64,000 bases of DNA from Candidatus Gastranaerophilales bacterium (lineage in GTDB: Bacteria > Cyanobacteriota > Vampirovibrionia > Gastranaerophilales > Gastranaerophilaceae), in NCBI GenBank assembly GCA_944326565.1, contig CALVEL010000004.1:62001-126000 (forward strand). The letters are read 5' to 3'. Each line of letters begins with the position of its first letter. Positions within the stretch are counted from its first letter, which is position 1. The notes beneath the pieces are model-generated. The model had not been told where the DNA came from and did no database searches. It saw only the letters and a list, made by a program, of their open reading frames with translations. Below are positions 35,224 through 43,310 of the stretch, in pieces. Both the position numbers and the translations under genes were made by a program.

Positions 35224-35958
35224 ATGGAGAGATCAAATTTAAAAATTTCAATAGGACATCTTTACCCCAAACAGCTCAATCTATATGGGGATATGGGAAA
35301 TATTATTACTCTAAAAAAACGTTGTGAATGGCGTGGTATAGATGTTGATTATCACGAAATCAATTTAGATGATAATATTTTGGAAAGTGATTTATATTTT
35401 ATTGGTGGTGGACAAGATAAAGAGCAGATTGAAGTATCAAAAGCTATGTATTCTCAAAAAGACTTTTTGACTGCTCAACGAGATAAGGGGGCTGTATTTT
35501 TAGGTATTTGCGGGGGATATCAGCTTTTAGGACATTATTATCAGCCGTTTGAAGGGGAAAGATTATTTGGCGTAAGTCTTTTAGATGCATATACAGTGGC
35601 TGGTAAAAAAAGATTCATCGGAAATGTAACAGCAGAATCAGATTTTTTAGCACCGAATACTCTTGTCGGATTTGAAAACCATTCAGGACTTACTTATTTA
35701 CAAAATGATACCAAACCGTTAGCTTTTGTGACAGTCGGGAATGGTAATAATGGAAAAGATAAAACTGAAGGAGCAAGGTATAAAAATGTTTTTGGAACAT
35801 ATCTTCACGGTTCTTTACTGCCTAAAAATCCTCATTTAGCTGATTATTTGATATCTTTGGCTTTGGATAAAAGATATAATGATAAAATTCAGTTGAAAAA
35901 GTTGGATGATAAGATTGAATATTCTGCCCATAATTCAGTTATAGGTAAGGCATATTAG
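35224..35958 (+). CDS. gatD: Lipid II isoglutaminyl synthase glutaminase subunit (GatD)
   Basis: CobB/CobQ-like class I glutamine amidotransferase of 244 aa that supplies ammonia for amidating the glutamate of lipid II. The N-terminal ISIGHLYPKQLNLYGDMGN and FIGGGQDKEQ match GatD. The nucleophile is C96 in FLGICGGYQLLG and the catalytic His is H195 in GTYLHGSLLPKNP. The ligase partner MurT, usually adjacent, is not in this window; the next gene is a GtrA protein starting 2 nt after the stop. Confidence 0.88.
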   Translation: MERSNLKISIGHLYPKQLNLYGDMGNIITLKKRCEWRGIDVDYHEINLDDNILESDLYFIGGGQDKEQIEVSKAMYSQKDFLTAQRDKGAVFLGICGGYQLLGHYYQPFEGERLFGVSLLDAYTVAGKKRFIGNVTAESDFLAPNTLVGFENHSGLTYLQNDTKPLAFVTVGNGNNGKDKTEGARYKNVFGTYLHGSLLPKNPHLADYLISLALDKRYNDKIQLKKLDDKIEYSAHNSVIGKAY

Positions 35959-35959
35959 T

Positions 35960-36382
35960 ATGGAAAGTATTTTCAAGTTGTATCATAATTGGTGTAAAAT
36001 TCCAGATAAAATTCGATTTTTGATAATTGGAGCTGTAAATGCGGGTATTTCCTATTTAATATTTGTGCTCGCTGTATTTTTAATTGGTGATAAATATTAT
36101 CAAATTTGTGCCGCTTTGCAGTGGATAATTTCTTCATTTTTTTCTTTTACAAATCAAAAACTGTTTGTGTTTTGTACAAAGGGTAATTGGATAAAAGAAT
36201 ATCTAAAATGCTGTACTACCTGGCTTGTAAGTTACCTTTTGAATGTACTTATATTAGAAGTTTTTGTGAAATATATAAGTTTGAATGTCTATATAGCACA
36301 ATTTTTATCAATATTTGCTGTATCTGTCGTAACTTACGTATTATTTAAATATTTCGCGTTTAAAGTGCATAAAACTGCATAA
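35960..36382 (+). CDS. GtrA-family membrane protein
   Basis: A 140-aa protein with four transmembrane helices (FLIIGAVNAGISYLIFVLAVF, ICAALQWIISSFFSF, WLVSYLLNVLILEVF, IFAVSVVTYVLFKYFAF). The GtrA signature is FTNQKLFVF after helix 2 and the C-terminal KYFAFK. GtrA proteins are thought to help flip undecaprenyl-phosphate-linked sugars, so with gatD upstream it fits a cell-wall or glycan role. It is co-transcribed with gatD and ends at a terminator. Confidence 0.88.
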   Translation: MESIFKLYHNWCKIPDKIRFLIIGAVNAGISYLIFVLAVFLIGDKYYQICAALQWIISSFFSFTNQKLFVFCTKGNWIKEYLKCCTTWLVSYLLNVLILEVFVKYISLNVYIAQFLSIFAVSVVTYVLFKYFAFKVHKTA

Positions 36383-36412
36383 AAAAAACGAAGCTAAAAA
36401 GCTCCGTTTTTT
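36381..36412. terminator. Terminator after gatD-gtrA
   Basis: An imperfect stem ACG-A-AGCT/AGCT-C-CGT with a 4-nt loop is flanked by A and T runs. It may also stop minus-strand transcription past proS. Confidence 0.72.
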
Positions 36413-36435
36413 GCGTTGTTTATTTATTTGATTTT

Positions 36436-38172
36436 TTATTGAAGAGATAATACAGCATCAATAATATGTTGTTTAGCTTCATCAGGAGTCAGTTTTACTA
36501 ACTCTCCAGTTTCTCTGATTTTGCATTCTACAAGTCCTTCAGATATAGTTTTACCGACTGTAATTCTGAATGGGAAACCAATTAAATCAGCATCTTTGAA
36601 TTTCACACCAGCTCTTTCATCTCTGTCATCCAATACGACTTCTACACCTGCGTTTTTAAGAACTTCATACAGCGCATTAGCTATATTCATTTGAGCTTCG
36701 TCTTGAATATTTACAGGTACAATTACGGCATGATAAGGTGCTATAGCAAGCGGCCATTTTATGCCATACTCATCATGATGAGCCTCAACTGCTGCAGCTG
36801 CTGTCCTTGAAATTCCTATACCATAGCATCCCATTACATAAGGATGAGTTTTACCGTTAACATCAGTATATACAGCATTCATTGGTTTTGAATATTTTGT
36901 ACCGAGTTTAAAAATGTTTCCTACTTCAATACCTTTTGTAACATAAAGCGGTCTGCCGCATACTGGACATAATTCGCCCTGTTCTACAAGTCTTATATCT
37001 GCTTTTATGACATTTTGAGGAAGAACATCTTCGAGATTTGCGCCAACTAAGTGTTTATCAGTCTCATTTATACCGACTACAAAGTTTTTCATTTCATATA
37101 CAGTTTCATCTGCAATTATTTTGATACCTTCCATACCGTTTGGGCCGATAAAACCTGGTTCTGCAGTGAAACCTTTTTCTTGCATTAATTCTTCAATTTC
37201 TGCAGCTGAAGCTATTCTTATATCAATCCCTCCTGCTGCATTCATTAATTTTGTTTCTTCAACAGCTTTATCTGCTCTGATAAGTGCAATTACAGGAGTT
37301 TTGTCGATAATATAAACAAGTGATTTTAAAATTAAAGTTGACGGAATTTTTAAAAATGCACTTAATTCTTCTATCGAATGTGTTGATGGTGTATCAAGAA
37401 TTTCTTTTTTACTGAAATAATCTTTACCATCTATCACAGCTGTAGGAAGTTTTGAAATTGCGTGGTTTGAATTTGCGGAATAACCACATTCATTGCAGTA
37501 GAAAACATCATTTTCACCGGCATCAGTGTCTGTAATTACCATAAATTCATGCGATACGCTTCCGCCGATTGCTCCTGAGTCTGATTGTACCATTTTCGTC
37601 TCAAGTCCGCATCTTTCAAATATTTTTTTATAAGCTTGCGCCATATTTTCATATTCTTTGTCTAGTCCTGCTTCATCTGTATCAAAGCTGTATGCATCTT
37701 TCATAATGAATTCGCGACCTCTCAAAAGTCCGTATCTGGGTCTTATTTCATCTCTGAATTTTGATTGAATTTGGTATAGATTAACAGGTAATTGTTTGTA
37801 TGATTTTAAATTATCTCTTGCAACGGAGGTGATAATTTCTTCATGAGTAGGTCCAAGACACATATCGCGGTCGTGACGGTCTTTTAATCTCATCAATTCA
37901 CGTCCGTAGACTTCCCATCTGCCTGATTCTTCCCATAGTTCTTTGGGTTGGACAAACGGCATTAAAAGCTCTTGTGCGCCAGCTTTATCCATTTCTTCTC
38001 TTACTATATTCTCAACTTTTTTCAATACTCTCCACATTAAAGGCATATATGTATAGACGCCTGGAGCAAGTTTTTTTATATATCCGGCACGTCCAAGCAT
38101 TTTATGAGAAATGACTTCAGCATCTGAAGGGAATTCTCTTAGGGTTTGTACAAACAATTTTGACATTTTCAT
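36436..38172 (-). CDS. proS: Prolyl-tRNA synthetase
   Basis: Class II synthetase of 578 aa, the bacterial form with an inserted YbaK-like editing domain between motifs 2 and 3 (about residues 230-390, with FLKIPSTLILKSLVY and HLVGANLEDVLP). Motif 1 region: MLGRAGYIKKLAPGVYTYMPL; motif 2: QSKFRDEIRPRYGLLRGREF; motif 3: VMGCYGIGISRTAAA. The C-terminal anticodon-binding domain ends VGKTISEGLVECKIRETGE. A GAGG site lies about 11 nt before the ATG. No T-box leader fits in the short upstream gap. Confidence 0.97.
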   Translation of the reverse strand: MKMSKLFVQTLREFPSDAEVISHKMLGRAGYIKKLAPGVYTYMPLMWRVLKKVENIVREEMDKAGAQELLMPFVQPKELWEESGRWEVYGRELMRLKDRHDRDMCLGPTHEEIITSVARDNLKSYKQLPVNLYQIQSKFRDEIRPRYGLLRGREFIMKDAYSFDTDEAGLDKEYENMAQAYKKIFERCGLETKMVQSDSGAIGGSVSHEFMVITDTDAGENDVFYCNECGYSANSNHAISKLPTAVIDGKDYFSKKEILDTPSTHSIEELSAFLKIPSTLILKSLVYIIDKTPVIALIRADKAVEETKLMNAAGGIDIRIASAAEIEELMQEKGFTAEPGFIGPNGMEGIKIIADETVYEMKNFVVGINETDKHLVGANLEDVLPQNVIKADIRLVEQGELCPVCGRPLYVTKGIEVGNIFKLGTKYSKPMNAVYTDVNGKTHPYVMGCYGIGISRTAAAAVEAHHDEYGIKWPLAIAPYHAVIVPVNIQDEAQMNIANALYEVLKNAGVEVVLDDRDERAGVKFKDADLIGFPFRITVGKTISEGLVECKIRETGELVKLTPDEAKQHIIDAVLSLQ

Positions 38173-38233
38173 AATATATAAATCCTCATTTCTTATTTTC
38201 CAATATGATTATTTTATCACGAAAAAAATGAGG

Positions 38234-39157
38234 TTATCCGAGTGATTTTATTTCTTTATTTACAAATTTAATATTAGTATTTAGTGTTGTACTGTTATCG
38301 AGTGCAAGATTAAAGTATTTTAGGCTTTCATCACGATTATTTAATTGTTTTTGAATTTGCGCCATTATGTAATATAAATTTCCGTTTTTCCCACAGTTTT
38401 CAATCGCATCATTAATTTTTAATTCTGCTTTTTCATATTCTTTTTCTGAAGCCAGGATTTTTGCTGAAACAATGTAAGCATCAGTATCTTTAGGATTAAG
38501 TTCTATAGTTTTTTCAAGCTTTTCAAGAGCCTCCTCAGTATTGCCGCATTCCCAGTCAATTACCGCAAGATTATAATAAGCCCAGCTGTATGCTGGAGAA
38601 AGCTCTAATACTTTTACAAATTTTTCATAGGCTGTTTGTAAGTCGCCTTTTTCTTTAAAAATGTTACCTATATAAAAATGGGCATAGATATCTTCATCAT
38701 TTAATGCAACTGTATTTTGGAAGTTAATCATTGCATTTTCTAAATCCCCCTTTTTTAAATAGCAAATTCCAAGATTAAAATAGGAATTTGAATCTTCCTT
38801 ATCGCTGTTTATTACATAACTAAAGCATTCAATAGCATTGTCATAATCTTTTAATTCCGTAAGAACAAGTCCAAGATTATATATAGCATCAATTTCTGAA
38901 GGGGAAATTTCTACAGCTTTTAGGTATGACTCTTTTGCTTTTTCGTATTTTTTTTGTTTTTCATATGCAATACCAAGGTTGTAAAAAACCTCGCTGTCAT
39001 CAGGACAATTTTGAGTCAAATAAAGAAGATGCATAAGAGCTTCTTCTGTGTAGCCTGTGTCCAAAAGCAAAACCGCAAGCTGGCGTCTAGCTTTAAAGTT
39101 ATTTGAATCATTCTGTAAAAGTGTCTGTAATTCTTCTATTTTTTCAGTTTTTGACAT
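38234..39157 (-). CDS. Tetratricopeptide-repeat protein
   Basis: A 307-aa protein built almost entirely of TPR units of about 34 residues (for example SEVFYNLGIAYEKQKKYEKA, DAIYNLGLVLTELKDYDNA, NSYFNLGICYLKKGDLENA, WAYYNLAVIDWECGNTEEA); roughly eight repeats. There is no signal peptide, so it is a cytoplasmic scaffold whose partners are unknown. No Shine-Dalgarno site is visible. An extended -10 (TGC TAAAAT) lies exactly 6 nt before the ATG, as for dnaE. The divergent neighbour is the exported protein at 39280. Confidence 0.9.
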   Translation of the reverse strand: MSKTEKIEELQTLLQNDSNNFKARRQLAVLLLDTGYTEEALMHLLYLTQNCPDDSEVFYNLGIAYEKQKKYEKAKESYLKAVEISPSEIDAIYNLGLVLTELKDYDNAIECFSYVINSDKEDSNSYFNLGICYLKKGDLENAMINFQNTVALNDEDIYAHFYIGNIFKEKGDLQTAYEKFVKVLELSPAYSWAYYNLAVIDWECGNTEEALEKLEKTIELNPKDTDAYIVSAKILASEKEYEKAELKINDAIENCGKNGNLYYIMAQIQKQLNNRDESLKYFNLALDNSTTLNTNIKFVNKEIKSLG

Positions 39158-39279
39158 AATTGGATTTTAGCAATTTTGTATAAGTTTATCAACTTTTTTA
39201 CATTAATTAAATTGCTTATGCTATTGCATTTTTTGGATAAAAAGTTTAAAATACAATTTAAGCAAGAAGGAGAGTTATA

Positions 39280-39966
39280 ATGAAACTTAAATTTTTATCA
39301 GTTATATTAGCAATGTTTTTATTTTCAAGTACGGTATTTGCAGGGCCATTTAGCGCTAATGCTAAGACTAAAAGAATTCCAGCAGGGACTAAATTTTCAT
39401 TAGAACTTTTGTCTCCTGTCACAACAGTTTCAGGCAGAGCAGGAAGACAGTTTTCCGCTATTTTAGTCAACGACCAGTCTGTCGGTAATGATGTAATCTT
39501 ACCTTCTGGATCTTTGGTAAGAGGCTCAATAAGTAAAATAGAAGAGCCTAAAAGAATGTCAAAAGGAGCTATTTTATACTTAGATTTCGATCATGTAGTT
39601 ACTCCAAATGGCAGACAGTTGCCTTTAACATTATCTTTGACCGGTAGAGAAGACTTGACGGTTGATGGTGGAATTGTAAATGGCAGAGGTTTTGGAGAAG
39701 CTTTCCGTAAAACTATGAAAAAAAGCGGAGATATTACAAAAACTGCTGTTAATTGGGGAAATGAAACTTTTGAAGATCCCGCAGGTGGTTATTTAAGAAT
39801 AATTACTGTACCTGTATGTGCAGTAGGTGGTGCAATTGGTAGTACAGGGTATTTTGTATATGATACTATTGCTGATATGATAAGAAAAGGCGAGCATGTT
39901 GATTTAAATACAGGTGAAGTTTTAAATGTAATTTTAGTTGAACCGATAGATGTTCCCGTTATCTAA
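39280..39966 (+). CDS. Exported protein with IPAG beta module shared with the SLH protein
   Basis: A 228-aa protein with a signal peptide (MKLKFLSVILAMFLFSSTVFA, residues 1-21). The mature part starts KRIPAGTKFSLELLSPVTTV, then GRQFSAILVNDQ, VILPSGSLVRGSI, ILYLDFDHVVTPNGRQLPL and the C-terminal EVLNVILVEPIDVPV. The same order occurs at the C-terminus of the SLH protein at 1284 (IPAGSIVPIQITQAIS, FIRNGVLVLDNALIVTPND, NIVNVKLLKPIKVDL). A glycine-rich stretch at 168-190 is hydrophobic. It is probably a periplasmic or envelope beta-domain protein; the function is unknown. AAGGAGAG precedes the ATG. Confidence 0.72.
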   Translation: MKLKFLSVILAMFLFSSTVFAGPFSANAKTKRIPAGTKFSLELLSPVTTVSGRAGRQFSAILVNDQSVGNDVILPSGSLVRGSISKIEEPKRMSKGAILYLDFDHVVTPNGRQLPLTLSLTGREDLTVDGGIVNGRGFGEAFRKTMKKSGDITKTAVNWGNETFEDPAGGYLRIITVPVCAVGGAIGSTGYFVYDTIADMIRKGEHVDLNTGEVLNVILVEPIDVPVI

Positions 39967-39982
39967 ATAAAATATTTATTTA

Positions 39983-40015
39983 AAAAAAAGAGACTTTGAT
40001 AGAAGTCTCTTTTTT
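39983..40015. terminator. Terminator between exported protein and GGDEF gene
   Basis: Stem AAAAGAGACTT/AAGTCTCTTTT with a 6-nt loop and A/T runs on both sides. It serves the convergent genes. Confidence 0.9.
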
Positions 40016-40025
40016 AGTTTAAGTT

Positions 40026-41819
40026 CTATATATTTTTACCGACTTGGTTTCTTCCGTTATTTTTTGCATTGTATAATCTTTTGTCCGCGCAATCAATAAT
40101 TTCAGAGGAAGTTTCCCCATCATAAGGAAATGTTGCAACCCCTAGGCTTATAGTTACGTGTCCTTCTTTGTCACTATTTAGTTTTATTTTATTTCCAGCA
40201 ACTCTATCGCATATTTTTTGTGCTGTAGTCAAAGCTTCATCTTTACCAGTATTTGGAAGGATGATACTCATTTCTTCTCCTCCGTACCTGCATACAATAT
40301 CAGTAGCTCTGACATTTTTCTTTAGTATATGTGCAACTTGTCTTAATACAGCATCCCCAGCTTGGTGTCCGAAGGTGTCATTGAATTTTTTGAAGAAATC
40401 TATGTCTAAAATAATCAAAGAGAATTCAGTCTCATATCTTTTACAGTTTTCAACAGCCATTTTCATTTGCTCTTGGAAATATCTGTGATTATATAAGTCT
40501 GTTAATCCATCTGTTGTTGCCAGTTTGTATTGCTGTTCAAAATCTCTTGATTTGATAATGTATTTGACAATAAATGCAGAGATGAATGCCAATAACGATA
40601 ATATAAGAGGATAAATAACTTCAAGCCAAATATTGAAATATTTCATTAAGTAGTAAGATGTCAAAATATATAACAGATAAATTGATACAGAGGCAAAAGA
40701 TGCTGTAAATGCTGAATTTATTCGCATTACACATAATCCTATGAGTAATGCGAGAAAAATTCCAGAAAAAATGGTAACTGCTTTATCAGCTTTTACTATA
40801 AAATTGTTGTCAAGAATGTTATTTACAAAATTTGCCTGTACTTCAACTCCAGGAACTGTGCGTCCTGTTGGAGTTGTTTTTATATCAAACAGTGCAGAAG
40901 CGGTTGTACCAAAGTATATTATTTTATTTTTGAAATCGAATCCGCTATCTTTTGCTTCACCATTAATAACTTTGATTAGTTTATACATAGGTATGTGTTC
41001 ATATGCTGTATTATTGCCATACCAGTTTAAAATTGCACTTCCGTCTTTATCTATAAAAATTTTTCTGTCACCTAATAAAAGATTTGAATTGCTGTCTATT
41101 ACAAAGTTATGCTTATCTACTTTGTTAGTTTCTTCTGAATTTATTGCATCAATTGCTACTTTAAGTCCCAATTGCGAGTAGTATTTATCTTGATATTTTA
41201 CAAATAGGGGCATCTTCCTTAAAATACCATCATCAGCTCTTGAAACGTTAATCATACCGACATTTTCTGTAGAATTTAATATGCCTTCTAAAATTGCTCT
41301 GCAATTTGTAAAAGTTAGTTCATCAAATGTAATATCAGAATAATTTTTTATGTTTACAGCTAATTTTTCGGGAAGTTTTGGCGGTTTTCTTAAATCAATA
41401 TCTTGATTATCCAAATTCATTGCTGTGTATACGTTTTTATATTTTTGCATTGCACTTATTAAAGCTGCATCGGCATTGTTTGAGCTTTTTATTGATTTCA
41501 CAAACATTAAATCAAATGCTATAATTTTTGGATTTTGAGTTTGTAGATATTCAATAATTTTGACATATACATCCCTTGGCAGAGGCCATTCACCATAGTG
41601 ATCAAGTATGTATTCATAAGTAGCTTCATCAATCGCAACTATTACAATATCTTTATCAGCTTTTTTGCTTTCTGCATTTATCATGATGTTCTGTCGTAAG
41701 TCAAATGTACGGTTTTCTATCATATCGATAAATGCATTAAAATTTGTACTTTTTAAGCTTAAAAATACAGCAATACAAAAAAGTACAAACCATATTGTAT
41801 ATAATATCTTTTTTAACAT
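40026..41819 (-). CDS. Diguanylate cyclase with CHASE2 sensor domain
   Basis: A 597-aa membrane signalling protein. One N-terminal helix (residues 6-24) precedes a large extracytoplasmic CHASE2 domain (about 30-335: DIVIVAIDEATYEYIL, EWPLPRDVYVKII, IIAFDLMF, IIYFGTTASALFDIKTTPTGR, VPGVEVQANFVNNIL). Three closely spaced helices follow, then a GGDEF domain (TTDGLTDLYNHRYFQEQ, LIILDIDFFKKFNDTFGHQAGD). The active-site motif is GGEEM near residue 513, with an upstream RATD resembling the inhibitory I-site. It should make cyclic di-GMP in response to an external cue. AGGGA lies 8-9 nt before the ATG. Confidence 0.93.
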   Translation of the reverse strand: MLKKILYTIWFVLFCIAVFLSLKSTNFNAFIDMIENRTFDLRQNIMINAESKKADKDIVIVAIDEATYEYILDHYGEWPLPRDVYVKIIEYLQTQNPKIIAFDLMFVKSIKSSNNADAALISAMQKYKNVYTAMNLDNQDIDLRKPPKLPEKLAVNIKNYSDITFDELTFTNCRAILEGILNSTENVGMINVSRADDGILRKMPLFVKYQDKYYSQLGLKVAIDAINSEETNKVDKHNFVIDSNSNLLLGDRKIFIDKDGSAILNWYGNNTAYEHIPMYKLIKVINGEAKDSGFDFKNKIIYFGTTASALFDIKTTPTGRTVPGVEVQANFVNNILDNNFIVKADKAVTIFSGIFLALLIGLCVMRINSAFTASFASVSIYLLYILTSYYLMKYFNIWLEVIYPLILSLLAFISAFIVKYIIKSRDFEQQYKLATTDGLTDLYNHRYFQEQMKMAVENCKRYETEFSLIILDIDFFKKFNDTFGHQAGDAVLRQVAHILKKNVRATDIVCRYGGEEMSIILPNTGKDEALTTAQKICDRVAGNKIKLNSDKEGHVTISLGVATFPYDGETSSEIIDCADKRLYNAKNNGRNQVGKNI

Positions 41820-41852
41820 GCTCTGTTTCCCTAATTAAACTGAAAATTAATA

Positions 41853-42020
41853 CTATTTAACATTTTCAGTATAATTGATGTGTGCAGATTTGGCAACAAA
41901 ATTTTTTACTAAAAACTGTTTTTCCAATATAAAATTATTTAATTTCAATATTTCGGTAGAGTAAGCCAATTCGTCAGGATTTTGTAAATATCTTAATAAA
42001 CATTGCTCGTGCAGATTCAT
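41853..42020 (-). CDS. Possible 55-aa small protein
   Basis: A short frame starting MNLHEQCLLRYLQNPDELAY and ending SAHINYTENVK, with mixed polar/hydrophobic composition typical of a folded helical peptide rather than random AT-rich sequence. A weak AGGT lies about 12 nt before the ATG. It occupies part of the 463-nt gap upstream of the GGDEF gene on the same strand. No family is recognised. Confidence 0.35.
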   Translation of the reverse strand: MNLHEQCLLRYLQNPDELAYSTEILKLNNFILEKQFLVKNFVAKSAHINYTENVK

Positions 42021-42182
42021 AAATGTGATTTACCTATTATATGTGTACCAACCTTTTGCGTGTATTTTTATTATTTCAAATATGTATAAAAATAACATCA
42101 ACCTTTTATATTGTAGTTAATGTTTTTTCTCATATATATGCATGAAATTTATGATTTTAGCTCTTATGGGTAAATATTTATT
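42021..42182. other. Non-coding interval before rpmE
   Basis: About 160 nt of AT-rich DNA. The only structure I see is a spaced direct repeat, CAACCTTTT at 42049-42057 and 42099-42107, 50 nt apart. No gene or RNA is recognised. Confidence 0.35.
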
Positions 42183-42190
42183 AAAAAAGG

Positions 42191-42218
42191 CTTGCTTATT
42201 TTTATTTTGCATTATAAT
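42191..42218 (+). promoter_or_regulatory. Promoter of rpmE
   Basis: CTTGCT/TTGCTT (42191-42197), a 15-16-nt spacer and a perfect TATAAT (42213-42218) lie 64 nt before the rpmE ATG. Confidence 0.65.
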
Positions 42219-42282
42219 ATTGTATGTAGTCGAAATTAAATTATCAAGTTTGGAATCTTGAAAATTAGAAAGAGGTTAGAAA

Positions 42283-42486
42283 ATGAAACAAGGAATTCAT
42301 CCGGATTATAAGAAAACAACTATCAAGTGTGTTTGCGGTAATGAAATTGAAACAGGTTCAGTTGTGGATAATATTACAGTTGAAATTTGTAATCATTGCC
42401 ACCCGTTCTATACAGGTCAACAAAAAATTCTTGACTCAGAAGGTCGTGTAGAAAGATTCAACAAACGTTACGGTAAAAAATCTTAA
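42283..42486 (+). CDS. rpmE: Ribosomal protein bL31
   Basis: A 67-aa zinc-binding (C+) form of bL31: starts [20 protein letters not shown], with Cys pairs CVC and CNHC (C16, C18, C36, C39 approximately), [18 protein letters not shown] and the basic end NKRYGKKS. It is a component of the 50S central protuberance and the inter-subunit bridge. A GAAAGAGG site precedes the ATG. It is monocistronic, with its own promoter and a strong terminator. Confidence 0.97.
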   Translation: MKQGIHPDYKKTTIKCVCGNEIETGSVVDNITVEICNHCHPFYTGQQKILDSEGRVERFNKRYGKKS

Positions 42487-42513
42487 GTTTTTAGATTATG
42501 TAACAAAAATTTC

Positions 42514-42556
42514 AAATAATACCGCACTTAATATTGAGTGTGGTATTATTTTTTCT
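42514..42556 (+). terminator. Terminator of rpmE
   Basis: A 14-bp stem AATAATACCGCACT/AGTGTGGTATTATT (one G-T pair) encloses an 8-nt loop and is followed by T6. Confidence 0.9.
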
Positions 42557-42579
42557 AAAGAGTTATGGGGAGGGATTTT

Positions 42580-43287
42580 ATGCAAGAAAATAATCAACCG
42601 GTTGTAAATTTGATATCAAAACCTGAAAATATGTTAAAGACAGTCTATACAGCTTGTAGAACTTGTTATAGTGCTGATTATCCCATTAATATCTATAGCA
42701 GTACTGATGATAAAGAAAAGATGCTCAAGCTAATTGAACGAGTTATTTCATCAGGTCACTATTCAACGATTGAGCATATTCAGGTAAGTTTTGCAATTTC
42801 AAATGTATCGAGAGCTTGCACACACCAGCTTGTAAGACATAGACATATGTCTTTTTCTCAAAAATCCCAAAGGTATGTTAAAGAAAAAGGACAATTTGAC
42901 TATATTATTCCTCCGACAATAGAAAAAAATCAAGAATTAAAAGAAAAGTTTATAACTTTTATGGGTAAAATTTCTGAGCAGTACCAAGAATTTGTAGATG
43001 CCGGTATTCCAGCAGAAGATGCAAGGTTTGTGTTGCCTAATGCCGCTGCAAGTTCTATGGTTGCAAGTCTTAACCTTAGAGAAATGATTCATCTTGCAAA
43101 TTTGAGACTTTGTACAAGAGCACAATATGAGATCCGTACTCTTGTTAAAAAAATGTGCGAAGAACTCTTGAAAGAAGAACCTTGGCTTAGACCTTATCTT
43201 GTTCCAAAATGTGAGCGGTTAGGTTTTTGTGATGAAGATAAATCTTGCGGAAGAAAACCAACTAAAGAATTAATCGGAATAAAATAG
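42580..43287 (+). CDS. thyX: FAD-dependent thymidylate synthase
   Basis: A 235-aa flavin-dependent enzyme that makes dTMP from dUMP using methylene-tetrahydrofolate and NADPH. The ThyX signature R-H-R-x7-S-x-R is present as RHRHMSFSQKSQR (residues 86-98), preceded by FSISNVSRACTHQLVR-like sequence. LPNAAASSMVASLNLREMIHLANLRLC is the other conserved block. The ATG at 42580 is chosen because GGGGAGGG lies 5 nt upstream; an ATG five codons earlier overlaps that site. No ThyA is seen in the window. Confidence 0.96.
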   Translation: MQENNQPVVNLISKPENMLKTVYTACRTCYSADYPINIYSSTDDKEKMLKLIERVISSGHYSTIEHIQVSFAISNVSRACTHQLVRHRHMSFSQKSQRYVKEKGQFDYIIPPTIEKNQELKEKFITFMGKISEQYQEFVDAGIPAEDARFVLPNAAASSMVASLNLREMIHLANLRLCTRAQYEIRTLVKKMCEELLKEEPWLRPYLVPKCERLGFCDEDKSCGRKPTKELIGIK

Positions 43288-43310
43288 TATTTATAAAAGA
43301 AAGTGCCGAT

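Noticed and set aside
36381-38233. T-box riboswitch for proS
   Set aside because: Only about 60 nt lie between proS and the TPR gene; no T-box sequence or anti-terminator is visible.
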